Shown here piece by piece: positions 7,517-16,736 of a stretch of 58,565 nucleotides of DNA. The first letter of the stretch is position 1. Every line of letters starts with the position of its first letter. Below the pieces are notes generated by a model. The model saw nothing but the letters and a program-made list of their open reading frames with translations. It made no database searches and was not told where the DNA came from. The position numbers and the translations under genes were made by a program. Source of the DNA: an uncultured Faecalibacterium sp. (GTDB lineage: Bacteria > Bacillota > Clostridia > Oscillospirales > Ruminococcaceae); NCBI GenBank assembly GCA_900540455.1, contig UQGD01000012.1, positions 1 to 58,565 on the forward strand. Reading direction: 5' to 3'.

Positions 7517-10500
7517 TTGCCAAGCAAAACCGAAGAATATTACGCCCTGGCCCAGCGCACGGCCAGCGGACTGACCCGGCACTGGGAAGCCTGGACTGAG
7601 TTTTTGACCACCGCATCCCGGCTGTACAAGTACCCCTTTGCGGACCAGCTGATGATCTACGCCCAGCGGCCGGATGCTACCGCCTGCGCCGCCTACGACA
7701 TCTGGAACGACCGGATGAACCGCTATGTGCGCCGGGGGGCCAAGGGCATTGCCCTGCTGGACGACAGCAGCGGTTTCCCCCGGCTGCGCTACGTCTTTGA
7801 TGTATCGGACACCGGGGTGCGGCGCAACTCCCGGGAGCCGGAGCTGTGGCAGGTGACCGAGCCGCTGCTCCCCGCTGTGACCGAGATGCTTGCCCGGCAG
7901 TATGACCTGCCCGAAAGCGCCTTCCCCCAGCTGCTGGCCAGCCTTTCCGGCCGGTTGGTGGACAGCTACTGGGACAACAACGGGCAGGACATCCGTGCCA
8001 TCCTGGACGGTTCGCTCCTGATGGAGTATGATGAAACCGGGGTGGAGATGCAGTTCAAGTCCGCCGCCGCCATCAGCGTCACCTATACGCTGCTGGAACG
8101 CTGCGGCTGCCAGCCCGCAGGCTGGTTTGACCAGGCGGATTTCCACGCTGTCTGCGACTTCTCCACCCCGGATGCCGTCTTTGCGCTGGGTGCGGCGGTC
8201 AGCGACATGAGCCGGGAGGTGCTGCGGCAGATCGAGCGCACCGTCAAGACCCACACCCGCCGTCAGAATCTTGAAAGGAACCACTATGAACAGCAGGAGC
8301 ACAAGCTACTCGACCATCGGGGACTATCAGCTCCCGAACCTGACCCTGCACCAGCCGCCGAAACCGTTGGGCCGATACGGACGGATGCGCCGGGCCTATC
8401 TGATGGAGCATCGCCCGGTACTGTACCACACGATGCTGCTGAACGGGAGCCTGTACCCGCATCTGTTGGAGTTGGAGCAGACAGCCCAGAGCCGGATGCA
8501 GCAGCTGATAAACTCCCTGTTGAAACAGAACCCCGCCCCGGACAAGGAGAGCCAGCAGATGGGCTGGGTACAGCACATGAACAGTCTGAAAGCACAGGTG
8601 GAAGAAATGATCCTGACGGAACTGATCCACAGCTAAGTTTTCTGGATACGAACATCCCCACCGAAGCCCAGCAGATCGAGAATATAGACCAAGCGGAGAG
8701 CGAAAAAACGCTCTCCGCTTTTGTTTTGCCACAGGCTGAGATCGAGCACGAACTGCGCACCTCCGGCTCTGGCTTTGCGCAGGGAAAGCAGCGCATTATG
8801 GAGTTGTTCCAGACCCAGCCGGATAGAAACCTTCGTGCCAAAGCTCTGGCAAAGGAATACGGCATCGGTGGGCACAGCCACTCCTATCTGGATGGCCGGA
8901 GCGGTTTTATCACCCACAACAGTTCCGGGATGGAATTTTCTCTGCATAGCGTCCGGGAGCCGTTCAAGCTGAAATGGGCTGCGATCGAACAGTATATCGA
9001 CCTGATGATCCAGTCCGGGCGATACCTGACCGATGAGGAAAGAGAACAGCGTACAGCAGCGCAGGAAGCAACCATCTATAAGGTTGGGGACGAAGTTGTA
9101 GTAGACCTGTCTACCAGAACGATCGAGGGCACTATCGGCTATGTTGGCGAAACCGATGTGCGCATCGACACCAGTGCGCACGGTCATTCTTGGGACAATG
9201 AGGTCATCAACAAACAGCAGTTCGAGGATGCACTGCGGCAGGAGGAGCAGGACGAGCCGGAGCTGTCGGATGAAGAACTGGACGAGCTGCCCGTCTCTGT
9301 TGTGATCGACGGAAAGGTACAGACCTTCCCGGATGCCGCTGCCTTGGATGAAGCCCTGAACACGGAGAGTCTCCCTGAACCTGCCGGGAACTTCCGTATC
9401 ACAGACGACCATCTGGGTGAGGGCGGCCCCAAGCAGAAATACGCCCGGAACGTGGAGGCCATCCGCACCCTGATCCGGCTGGAACAGGAACACCGTGCCG
9501 CCACTGCCGAAGAACAGCAGGTGCTGTCACAATATGTCGGCTGGGGCGGTCTGCCGGATGTCTTTGACCCGGACAAGGACAGCTGGGCCACGGAGTACGC
9601 CGAGCTGAAAGGACTGCTTTCAGAGGATGAATATGCCGCTGCCCGTGCCAGCACCCTGAATGCCCATTACACCAGCCCCATCGTCATTCGCTCTATCTAT
9701 AATGCCGTGGAGCGCATGGGCTTTAAGTCTGGCAACATTCTGGAACCGTCCATGGGAGTGGGCAACTTCTTCGGGATGCTGCCGGAGGGGATGCGGTCCA
9801 GCCGCCTGTATGGTGTGGAGCTGGACAGTATCACCGGGCGCATCGCACAAAAACTGTACCCGCAGGCCGACATTACGGTTGCTGGCTTTGAGACCACCGA
9901 CCGCAGGGATTTTTACGATCTGGCCGTGGGCAATGTGCCCTTTGGAAACTACAAGGTCAACGACAAGGCGTACAACAAGCTGGGATTTTCCATCCACAAC
10001 TATTTCTTTGCAAAAGCCATCGGCCAGGTGCGGCCGGGCGGCATCGTGGCCTTTGTCACCAGCCACTACACCCTGGACAGCAAGGACAGCACCGCCCGCA
10101 AGCACATGGCAGAGCGTGCCGATCTGTTGGGTGCTATCCGTTTACCCAACAACGCTTTCCGTGCCAATGCTGGCACGGATGTTGTCAGCGATATTATCTT
10201 TTTGCAGAAGCGGGACCGTCCGCCCGATATCGAACCTGCATGGGTGCAGCTTGGCCGGACAGAAGATGGCTTTTCCGTCAACCAGTATTTTGTGGATCAC
10301 CCGGAGATGGTGCTGGGAAATCTGACCGCTGAAAATACCCAGTACGGACGAGAGGAACTGACGGTCGTGCCTATCGAGGGGGCAGTGCTGGCAGACCAAC
10401 TTGCACAAGCGGTGCAGCATATCGAGGGGCAGTACACGGAAGTCGAAATAGAAACACCGGATATTGCGGATGCAGAAGCAGAACACAAGACTCTCCCCGC

Positions 10501-13500
10501 TGATCCTGGGGTGAAGAACTTCTCCTACACGGTAGTGGATGGCGAGGTGTACTACCGGGAAAATTCCGTGATGACCCAGGTAGCGCTGTCCGACACCGCC
10601 CAAGCGCGGGTCAAGGGCATGGTGGAGCTGCGGCAGATCGTCCACGAGCTGATCGACCAGCAGCTGAACGACTTTTCGGATGAGGACATCCAGGCAACGC
10701 AGGCAAAACTGAACGCTGCCTACGACACCTTTGCCGCAAAGTACGGTCTGTTGAATGACCGCAGAAATGGGCGGCTGTTTGAGCAGGATTCCTCCTACTA
10801 TCTGCTGTGTTCGCTGGAAAATCTGGACGAGCAGGGACAGCTCAAGAGCAAGGCGGCGATGTTCACCAAACGGACGATTCGCCCGGAGCGCACCGTCACC
10901 AGTGTGGATACCCCCAGCGAAGCACTGGCGGTGTCCATCGGGGAACATGGCAAGGTGGACCTGCCCTATATGGCGCAGCTGCTGGGGACCCCAGGTGAAT
11001 ACGGGCATATTACCACGGACCTTTCCGGCGTGATCTTCAAGGACCCTGCTGCCGACCCCACTGACCCGGAAGCCGGCTGGCAGATGGCAGACGAGTACCT
11101 GTCCGGCGATGTCCGGGAAAAGCTGCGAATGGCGCAGTTCGCCGCCGAAACGAACCCGGAGTTTGTGGTCAATGTGGATGCGCTGACCAAGGCGCAGCCC
11201 AGAGAACTGGAAGCCTCAGAAATTGATGTGCGGCTGGGGGCCACCTGGCTTTCCCCCGACATCGTCCAGAAGTTCATGGAGGAAACCTTTCGGGTGCCCT
11301 ACTATATGCGCCGCTCCATCGCCGTCAAGTTCTCCCCTCACACAGCGGAATGGCGCATCGAGGGCAAGACCGCCTTGGGCAAGGGAGATATCACCTCCTG
11401 CGAGACCTACGGCACCGGCCGGGCCAACGCCTACAAGATCCTGGAAGAGACCCTCAACCTGAAGGACATCCGCATCTACGACACCATCGAGGATGCCGAT
11501 GGCAAACCAAAACGGGTGCTGAACAAGCGAGAGACCACCTTAGCCCAGCAGAAACAGCAGGCCATCAAGGATGCCTTTGCAAACTGGGTCTGGCAGGACC
11601 CTCAGCGCCGCAACGCCCTGGTAAAGCAGTACAACGAGCTGTTCAATTCCACCCGGCCCCGAGAGTACAACGGCGAACACCTCCACTTTGTGGGCATGAA
11701 CCCGGAGATCACCCTCCGGGAGCACCAGCGCAACGCCATCGCTCATGTGCTTTATGGCGGTAATACGCTGCTTGCACACGAAGTTGGTGCGGGCAAGACC
11801 TACGAAATGGCGGCCTCCGCAATGGAAGCAAAACGGCTGGGGCTGTGCCAGAAAAGTCTGTTCGTGGTGCCCAACCATTTGACAGAGCAGTGGGCTTCGG
11901 AGTTCCTGAACCTCTACCCCAATGCAAAACTTTTGGTGGCACGGCGCAAGGACTTTGAGACTGCCAACCGCAAAAAATTCTGTGCCCGCATCGCCACCGG
12001 CGACTACGATGCCGTCATTATCGGTCACAGCCAGTTTGAGCGCATCCCTCTTTCCTTTGAGCGGCAGGAGCGCATGATCCAGGAGCAGGTCCAGGAGATC
12101 CAGAACGCCATTGCAGAGCTGAAATACTCCAACGGGGAGCGCTTTACCGTAAAACAGATGGAAAAAACCCGCAAAAACCTGGAGGCCAAGCTGGAAAAGC
12201 TCCGGGCCGCCGACCGCAAGGACGATGTGATCACCTTTGAGCAGCTGGGGATAGACCGGCTGTTTGTGGACGAAAGCCACAATTTTAAGAACCTCTTTTT
12301 GTACACAAAGATGAGGAACGTGGCGGGGCTTTCCACCAGTGAGGCGCAGAAATCCAGCGATATGTTCGGCAAGTGCCGGTATATGGATGAGCTGACCGGC
12401 GGGCGCGGCGTGGTGTTTGCCACCGGCACCCCCGTCAGCAATTCCATGACCGAGTTATACACGGTCATGCGCTACCTCCAGTACAGCACCTTGCAGCAAA
12501 AGCAGCTGACCCACTTTGACTGCTGGGCTTCCACCTTTGGCGAGACCACCACCGCCATCGAGCTTGCGCCCGAGGGCACCGGCTACCGGGCAAGGACTCG
12601 CTTCGCCAAATTTTTCAATCTACCGGAACTCATGAATATGTTCAAGGAGGTAGCCGACATCAAAACGAGCGACCAGCTCCATCTTCCGGTGCCGGAGGCA
12701 ACGTTCGAGACGGTGGTGGCAAAGCCCTCCGAACTCCAAAAAGAGATGGTGCAGAACCTGAGCGAGCGTGCCGCCAGGGTGCATTCCGGCATCGTGGATG
12801 CATCCGAGGACAATATGTTGTGCATCACAAACGACGGCCGGAAGATCGGGCTGGATGTGCGCCTGATGAATCCCCTGCTGCCGGACGACCCGAGCAGCAA
12901 GCTGAACGCCTGTGTGCGGAACGTGTTGCAGATCTGGGAGGAGGGCAAAGACCAGAAGCTGACCCAGCTTTTGTTCTGTGACCTCTCCACCCCAAAAAAC
13001 GACGGCAGCTTCAACGTGTACGAGGACATCAAGGCAAAGCTGCTGGCCGCCGGGGTGCCGGAAAACGAAATTGAGTTCATCCACAACGCTGACACCGAGG
13101 CGAAAAAGGCGGCGCTTTTTTCCAAGGTGCGCTCCGGGGATGTACGCATCCTGCTGGGCAGCACCCAGAAGATGGGTGCGGGAACCAACGTGCAGGATCG
13201 GCTGGTGGCGGTGCATCACTTGGATGTGGGATGGAAGCCCAGCGACATGACCCAGCGCAATGGACGCATCATCCGGCAGGGCAATCAAAACAAACAAGTT
13301 TACGTTTATAATTACGTCACTGAAGGGACATTTGACGCCTACCTCTGGCAGACCTTGGAGAACAAGCAAAGGTTTATCTCTCAAATCATGACCAGCAAAA
13401 GCCCGGTGCGCTCCTGTGAGGATGTGGACGAGCAGGCTCTCTCCTATGCGGAGATCAAGGCGCTGTGTGCTGGCAATCCGCTCATCAAAGAAAAGATGGA

Positions 13501-14233
13501 CCTGGACGTGCAGGTGGCAAAACTCCGGGTGCTGAAAGCCGACCACCAGAGCCAGAAATTCCGGCTGCAAGACAAGCTGCTGACCAAATTCCCGGCAGAG
13601 ATCCAGGCGCAGACTGCAACGATCACTGCCTTGAAATCGGATGCTGAGATTGCTGCGGCACATCCGCAGGGCCAAGAGACATTCTGCGGCATGACCCTCA
13701 AGGGCATGACCTACGACGAGAAAAAGTCGGCTGGTGAACGGCTGCTTCTGGCTTGCACGGAACTGTCGAACACAGAGGAACAGTTGGTGGGCAGCTACCG
13801 GGGATTTGCGCTCTCCCTGCGGTTCGAGCCCTTCCGCAGCGAGTACCAGGCAGTACTGAAAGGCCGACTGCCCTACCCGGTATCGCTGGGCACCGATCCC
13901 CACGGCAGCATCACCCGGCTGGACAATGCCCTGAACGCCTTTGCAGACCGCATCGCCCACGCCGAGAACGAGCTGGACAACCTGAAAGAGCAGCAGCAGG
14001 CAGCGCAAGCAGAGGTCGAAAAGCCCTTTCCGCAGGAGGAAGAGCTGGCGCAAAAATCTGTCCGCCTTGCAGAGCTGAACGCGCAGCTGGATATTGAGGA
14101 TCACCGCCCCGAGCCGGAACAGGCGGAAGCCCTCCCCCGCCCTTCCGTTCGGTCTGCCTTGGAAAGAATGGATAAGGCAGCGCCTGTAAAGCCGTTCAAA
14201 ACTTCTCAAAATAGGGAAGGAGATGTCCGGTGA
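7517..14233 (+). CDS. Giant ICE protein: N6-methylase-like domain fused to SNF2-type helicase
   Basis: A 2238-residue protein typical of clostridial ICEs. Residues 1-250 form an N-terminal domain of unknown role. Residues 250-375 are a Pro/Glu/Asp/Gly-rich linker. Further small domains follow to about 620. A DNA-methylase-like fold spans about 640-900 with SAM motif LEPSMGVGNF (742-751) and NVPF (806-809) where active N6-adenine methylases usually have (D/N)PP(Y/F). A helicase region spans about 1390-2000, with GAGKT at 1424-1428, DESH at 1585-1588 and motif VI QRNGRIIRQG at 1913-1922. The tail is coiled-coil rich. Such proteins are thought to help the single-stranded or unmodified element survive entry; that role is inference. 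GTG of mobC overlaps its TGA. Linker codons also encode TnpV in another frame. Confidence 0.9.
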   Translation: MPSKTEEYYALAQRTASGLTRHWEAWTEFLTTASRLYKYPFADQLMIYAQRPDATACAAYDIWNDRMNRYVRRGAKGIALLDDSSGFPRLRYVFDVSDTGVRRNSREPELWQVTEPLLPAVTEMLARQYDLPESAFPQLLASLSGRLVDSYWDNNGQDIRAILDGSLLMEYDETGVEMQFKSAAAISVTYTLLERCGCQPAGWFDQADFHAVCDFSTPDAVFALGAAVSDMSREVLRQIERTVKTHTRRQNLERNHYEQQEHKLLDHRGLSAPEPDPAPAAETVGPIRTDAPGLSDGASPGTVPHDAAEREPVPASVGVGADSPEPDAAADKLPVETEPRPGQGEPADGLGTAHEQSESTGGRNDPDGTDPQLSFLDTNIPTEAQQIENIDQAESEKTLSAFVLPQAEIEHELRTSGSGFAQGKQRIMELFQTQPDRNLRAKALAKEYGIGGHSHSYLDGRSGFITHNSSGMEFSLHSVREPFKLKWAAIEQYIDLMIQSGRYLTDEEREQRTAAQEATIYKVGDEVVVDLSTRTIEGTIGYVGETDVRIDTSAHGHSWDNEVINKQQFEDALRQEEQDEPELSDEELDELPVSVVIDGKVQTFPDAAALDEALNTESLPEPAGNFRITDDHLGEGGPKQKYARNVEAIRTLIRLEQEHRAATAEEQQVLSQYVGWGGLPDVFDPDKDSWATEYAELKGLLSEDEYAAARASTLNAHYTSPIVIRSIYNAVERMGFKSGNILEPSMGVGNFFGMLPEGMRSSRLYGVELDSITGRIAQKLYPQADITVAGFETTDRRDFYDLAVGNVPFGNYKVNDKAYNKLGFSIHNYFFAKAIGQVRPGGIVAFVTSHYTLDSKDSTARKHMAERADLLGAIRLPNNAFRANAGTDVVSDIIFLQKRDRPPDIEPAWVQLGRTEDGFSVNQYFVDHPEMVLGNLTAENTQYGREELTVVPIEGAVLADQLAQAVQHIEGQYTEVEIETPDIADAEAEHKTLPADPGVKNFSYTVVDGEVYYRENSVMTQVALSDTAQARVKGMVELRQIVHELIDQQLNDFSDEDIQATQAKLNAAYDTFAAKYGLLNDRRNGRLFEQDSSYYLLCSLENLDEQGQLKSKAAMFTKRTIRPERTVTSVDTPSEALAVSIGEHGKVDLPYMAQLLGTPGEYGHITTDLSGVIFKDPAADPTDPEAGWQMADEYLSGDVREKLRMAQFAAETNPEFVVNVDALTKAQPRELEASEIDVRLGATWLSPDIVQKFMEETFRVPYYMRRSIAVKFSPHTAEWRIEGKTALGKGDITSCETYGTGRANAYKILEETLNLKDIRIYDTIEDADGKPKRVLNKRETTLAQQKQQAIKDAFANWVWQDPQRRNALVKQYNELFNSTRPREYNGEHLHFVGMNPEITLREHQRNAIAHVLYGGNTLLAHEVGAGKTYEMAASAMEAKRLGLCQKSLFVVPNHLTEQWASEFLNLYPNAKLLVARRKDFETANRKKFCARIATGDYDAVIIGHSQFERIPLSFERQERMIQEQVQEIQNAIAELKYSNGERFTVKQMEKTRKNLEAKLEKLRAADRKDDVITFEQLGIDRLFVDESHNFKNLFLYTKMRNVAGLSTSEAQKSSDMFGKCRYMDELTGGRGVVFATGTPVSNSMTELYTVMRYLQYSTLQQKQLTHFDCWASTFGETTTAIELAPEGTGYRARTRFAKFFNLPELMNMFKEVADIKTSDQLHLPVPEATFETVVAKPSELQKEMVQNLSERAARVHSGIVDASEDNMLCITNDGRKIGLDVRLMNPLLPDDPSSKLNACVRNVLQIWEEGKDQKLTQLLFCDLSTPKNDGSFNVYEDIKAKLLAAGVPENEIEFIHNADTEAKKAALFSKVRSGDVRILLGSTQKMGAGTNVQDRLVAVHHLDVGWKPSDMTQRNGRIIRQGNQNKQVYVYNYVTEGTFDAYLWQTLENKQRFISQIMTSKSPVRSCEDVDEQALSYAEIKALCAGNPLIKEKMDLDVQVAKLRVLKADHQSQKFRLQDKLLTKFPAEIQAQTATITALKSDAEIAAAHPQGQETFCGMTLKGMTYDEKKSAGERLLLACTELSNTEEQLVGSYRGFALSLRFEPFRSEYQAVLKGRLPYPVSLGTDPHGSITRLDNALNAFADRIAHAENELDNLKEQQQAAQAEVEKPFPQEEELAQKSVRLAELNAQLDIEDHRPEPEQAEALPRPSVRSALERMDKAAPVKPFKTSQNREGDVR
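8286..8636 (+). CDS. TnpV-like protein nested inside the methylase/helicase gene
   Basis: A 116-residue protein read in a different frame of the same strand, wholly within the 2238-codon gene. The sequence GDYQLPNLTLHQPPKPLGRY, then GRMRRAYLMEHRPVLYHTML and a C-terminus with WVQHMNSLKAQVEEMILTEL, fits the TnpV family of transposon-encoded proteins as I recall it. The ATG at 8286 has AAAGGA about 7 bases upstream, so it is positioned to be translated. The overlapped part of the large protein is a low-complexity linker, consistent with overprinting in which TnpV is the constrained frame. The function of TnpV is unknown. Confidence 0.75.
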   Translation: MNSRSTSYSTIGDYQLPNLTLHQPPKPLGRYGRMRRAYLMEHRPVLYHTMLLNGSLYPHLLELEQTAQSRMQQLINSLLKQNPAPDKESQQMGWVQHMNSLKAQVEEMILTELIHS

Positions 14234-14562
14234 AAGAAAATCGAGATGAAACGATCATTCTTCGACTAAGCAAAACAGAAAAGAATCGCATCTATAAAAA
14301 GATGCTGACTATGGGGATCCACAGTTTGAGTGCTTATATCCGCAAGATGGCACTGGATGGCTACTGCCTGCATTTGGACCTGAAAGAGCTGCACAGGATG
14401 GCTTATCTTTTACAGATGTGCAGCAATAACCTGAACCAATACACCCACGAAGCCCACCTAACTGGCTATCTCTATCCCCAAGACGTAGAAGCCTTGCGCT
14501 GCCAGCTGGAAGAACTGACCGACCTCGCCCGGCAGATCCTCTCCCGGCTGACGGAGCTATGA
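14230..14562 (+). CDS. mobC: MobC-like relaxosome accessory protein
   Basis: A 110-residue protein. The N-terminal ribbon-helix-helix-like part (ETIILRLSKTEKNRIYKKML, then SLSAYIRKMALDGY) is followed by a helical C-terminus with MCSNNLNQYTHEA, the signature of MobC-type mobilisation proteins that bind oriT and assist the relaxase. The GTG start overlaps the TGA of the preceding gene (GTGA). A 9-bp hairpin follows 7 bases after its stop. The relaxase gene lies 2.2 kb downstream, separated by a coiled-coil gene. Confidence 0.85.
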   Translation: MKENRDETIILRLSKTEKNRIYKKMLTMGIHSLSAYIRKMALDGYCLHLDLKELHRMAYLLQMCSNNLNQYTHEAHLTGYLYPQDVEALRCQLEELTDLARQILSRLTEL

Positions 14563-14568
14563 GCATTT

Positions 14569-14590
14569 CCCTGCAGCTTCGGCTGTAGGG
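14569..14590 (+). other. Stable hairpin with TTCG loop after mobC
   Basis: CCCTGCAGC and GCTGTAGGG form a 9-bp stem (one G-T pair) closed by a TTCG tetraloop. No T tract follows, so it is more likely a transcript-stabilising or oriT-related structure than an intrinsic terminator. The about 100 bases between it and the promoter at 14704 hold no gene. Confidence 0.5.
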
Positions 14591-14703
14591 TACATAATTG
14601 CCGGGGAGGGCAGCTGCACCCCTAGGTTTAACAAGTCTGTTTTCAAAAGCAGCAAAATAGCGAAACATGTCCATGTGCCAGGGTGGAAAAGCCTCGTTTT
14701 TCC

Positions 14704-14732
14704 ATGACAAGACGCACAAAATGCGTTATAAT
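14704..14732 (+). promoter_or_regulatory. Promoter with palindromic operator-like spacer
   Basis: ATGACA (14704-14709) and TATAAT (14727-14732) with a 17-base spacer form a near-consensus promoter. It would transcribe the following coiled-coil gene and possibly the relaxase. The spacer contains ACGCA-CAAAA-TGCGT, a perfect inverted repeat with 5-base arms, well placed for a repressor. The first ATG with a ribosome binding site (CAGGAGG, then ATG at 14763) is about 30 bases downstream. Confidence 0.7.
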
Positions 14733-14762
14733 AGAAGTAACATCATGCAGGAGGCCCATACC

Positions 14763-16614
14763 ATGTCCACCCAGACTCGTGTTGTTCGTCTTTTACAAAA
14801 CACCCTCTACCCCACCTACCAGCTTCACGCCACCATGTCCAATAAACAAACCACCCCCTGCAGAGGGGCTTCGTTTTGCGGCGCTTACCGTTATGGAGTG
14901 GCTGCGTCAGCGCATTGGAGAGGATATCCCCCAAGAGCTGGTTCAGCCGGAACCCGAACGATATAAGGAAGCAGACGATTCCTGTCTGCCCTCCCTGCAC
15001 ATCCATCGGGGATACGTTGTGGACATCGTATCCCTGCCCAGTCAGGGGGTGTGGAGCCTGCAAATTACCGAACCGGATCTAGGCTCAGAACCCGGCAACC
15101 CCGCTCAACAGCGCCAGGCTGTGCCGGGGCGGGTCATTGAGACCAACATCGGCTTCTGTATCCAGGGTAAGACCCTGGAATGTGGTTTCCAAACCGTGAT
15201 CTCCGACCCAGTGGGCAGCGGTGCTCAGGCAGAGGTCTATCGTCTGGCGGTAGTGCGGCGTCTGATGGAAAGCCCTGTCTTTGGGTTGACCCACATTCTT
15301 CCGCTGAACGGCGGAACCTCCTCTCTCAGAAACACGGCAGAGCTCCGGAAGATGCTGACCCTTACCACCGCCCCAGAAAATCAGCTGCCCACTGTGATTT
15401 TTACATATCATCTATCCGAACCTGAAAACAGAAATCCTCAAACTGTGCTGGACCTGCGGCTGCCGTCCGTATCCTTCCCGGAGTTGGCTCGTCCTGGCCG
15501 GACCCAGGAATCTCTGTTCTGCGCCGCCGTCTCCCAGGAAAAATCCCCGCCCACATCCACCCTTCCCTACGACGCCGGTGCCTTTGCTGAAAAGCGGAAG
15601 GGTTGCTGCCGGGTCTATCTGCTGGATGCTGCGCTTATACAAGACCTTGCAGCAGAGCTCCACTGCAAACTCAGACCCGGCGATGCAGTATTGTTGGAGC
15701 CTGCCTGTTTTGGGGGCGGAGCGCAAGTATTCCCCTACCATCCCGCCTCCCGAGAGCGTGAGAAAACCATTGGCCTATTGAGCTACGCCGTGTACGACTA
15801 CCCCCGGGGAAAGACCTGGAACTTCGGCTCGGTCCAGTTTCTCTCTGCTGCACGGGAAGAATTGCTCCTCAAGACTTCTGAGATGGCAAAGACCTCCCAG
15901 GCAGCCTCTGACCAGTGGAGACAGAAATTCACTCAGCTTGATACTGCCTACAAGGCAGAACTCGCCAAAAAAGATGAAGAACTTGCCGGGCTGCGCACCC
16001 AGATTGACCGGCTGCGGGAATACGAAAAGCAGCTGGAAAAGGAAAAGAACAGTCTTGCCCAGGCTATGGAACTGGAACGCCAGAACTGCAGGTTCCAGAT
16101 CCAAGCGCAAGATGGTGAGGTGGCCTATCTGAGACGCAAGCTGACTCAACCCCAGAAGCACACTGAGGTGGTGGAATGGGCCCAGCAGCAGTTTGCTGAC
16201 CGGCTGGTCATGCACAAGCGCACCGAGACCCTGCTGGCCAAAAAGACTGCCTGGGGCGTAGATCTGGGCTTGTTGTGCGATGCGCTGGACTTTTTGGCGA
16301 CCGACTACTGGGAGCAGCGGTTCAAGCAGCTGCCGGTGGATGAAATGAATCGTCGCTGCTCGGCCAAGTACCAGCGCCCCTTTGATGTGAGCAGGCTGGG
16401 CGATATGACAGTCGAATTCACCCCTGGTGAATATAAGGTCAAATACCGGATGACCGGCACCGAAAAAGCCCGCGAGTATCCCTTGAACTGGCATCTCAAG
16501 GTAGGCAACGACCCAGAAAATCTGCTTCGCATCTACTTTTTCCACGATGATAAGGCCCGCAAGCTGGTGATCGGCTCTCTGCCCGAACACCTGCGAGCCG
16601 TACAGATCCGTTGA
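14763..16614 (+). CDS. Unrecognised coiled-coil ICE protein, frameshifted near its start
   Basis: I do not recognise this family. The intact frame gives a protein of about 615 residues: a mixed N-terminal 300 residues, then a long coiled coil (about 380-470 of the long frame, rich in KKDEELAGLRTQIDRLREYE) and a C-terminal domain of about 130 residues. The best start is the ATG at 14763 behind CAGGAGG, beginning MSTQTRVVRLLQNTLYPTYQ, but that frame stops after about 67 codons. At the C5 run near 14855-14860 removal of one C would join it to the long frame (then PAEGLRFAALTVMEWLRQR). As sequenced, translation of the long part could begin only at an internal start such as ATG 14893, which lacks a good ribosome binding site. 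It lies between mobC and the relaxase and ends at a terminator. Confidence 0.6.
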
Positions 16615-16645
16615 GGATGAAAGCCCCCGACCAAAAATCATACCA

Positions 16646-16690
16646 AAAAAGCTGTGTGCAGCATTTCAGCGCTGTACACAGCTTTTTCTG
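16646..16690 (+). terminator. Rho-independent terminator before the relaxase gene
   Basis: AAAAAAGCTGTGT and ACACAGCTTTTT pair around a GC-containing loop, followed by CTGTTTT. It ends the coiled-coil gene transcript about 45 bases after its stop. The symmetric A/T flanks would also allow termination in the other direction. Being just before the relaxase it could also be part of oriT. Confidence 0.75.
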
Positions 16691-16736
16691 TTTTACTGGT
16701 ATAGGGCCTTTCCTATTTACAAAGGAGGCAGCAGAC

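Noticed and set aside
12620..14209. Minus-strand open frame of 529 codons opposite the helicase end
   Set aside because: Shadow frame caused by codon bias; the plus strand has helicase motif VI and coiled coils here.
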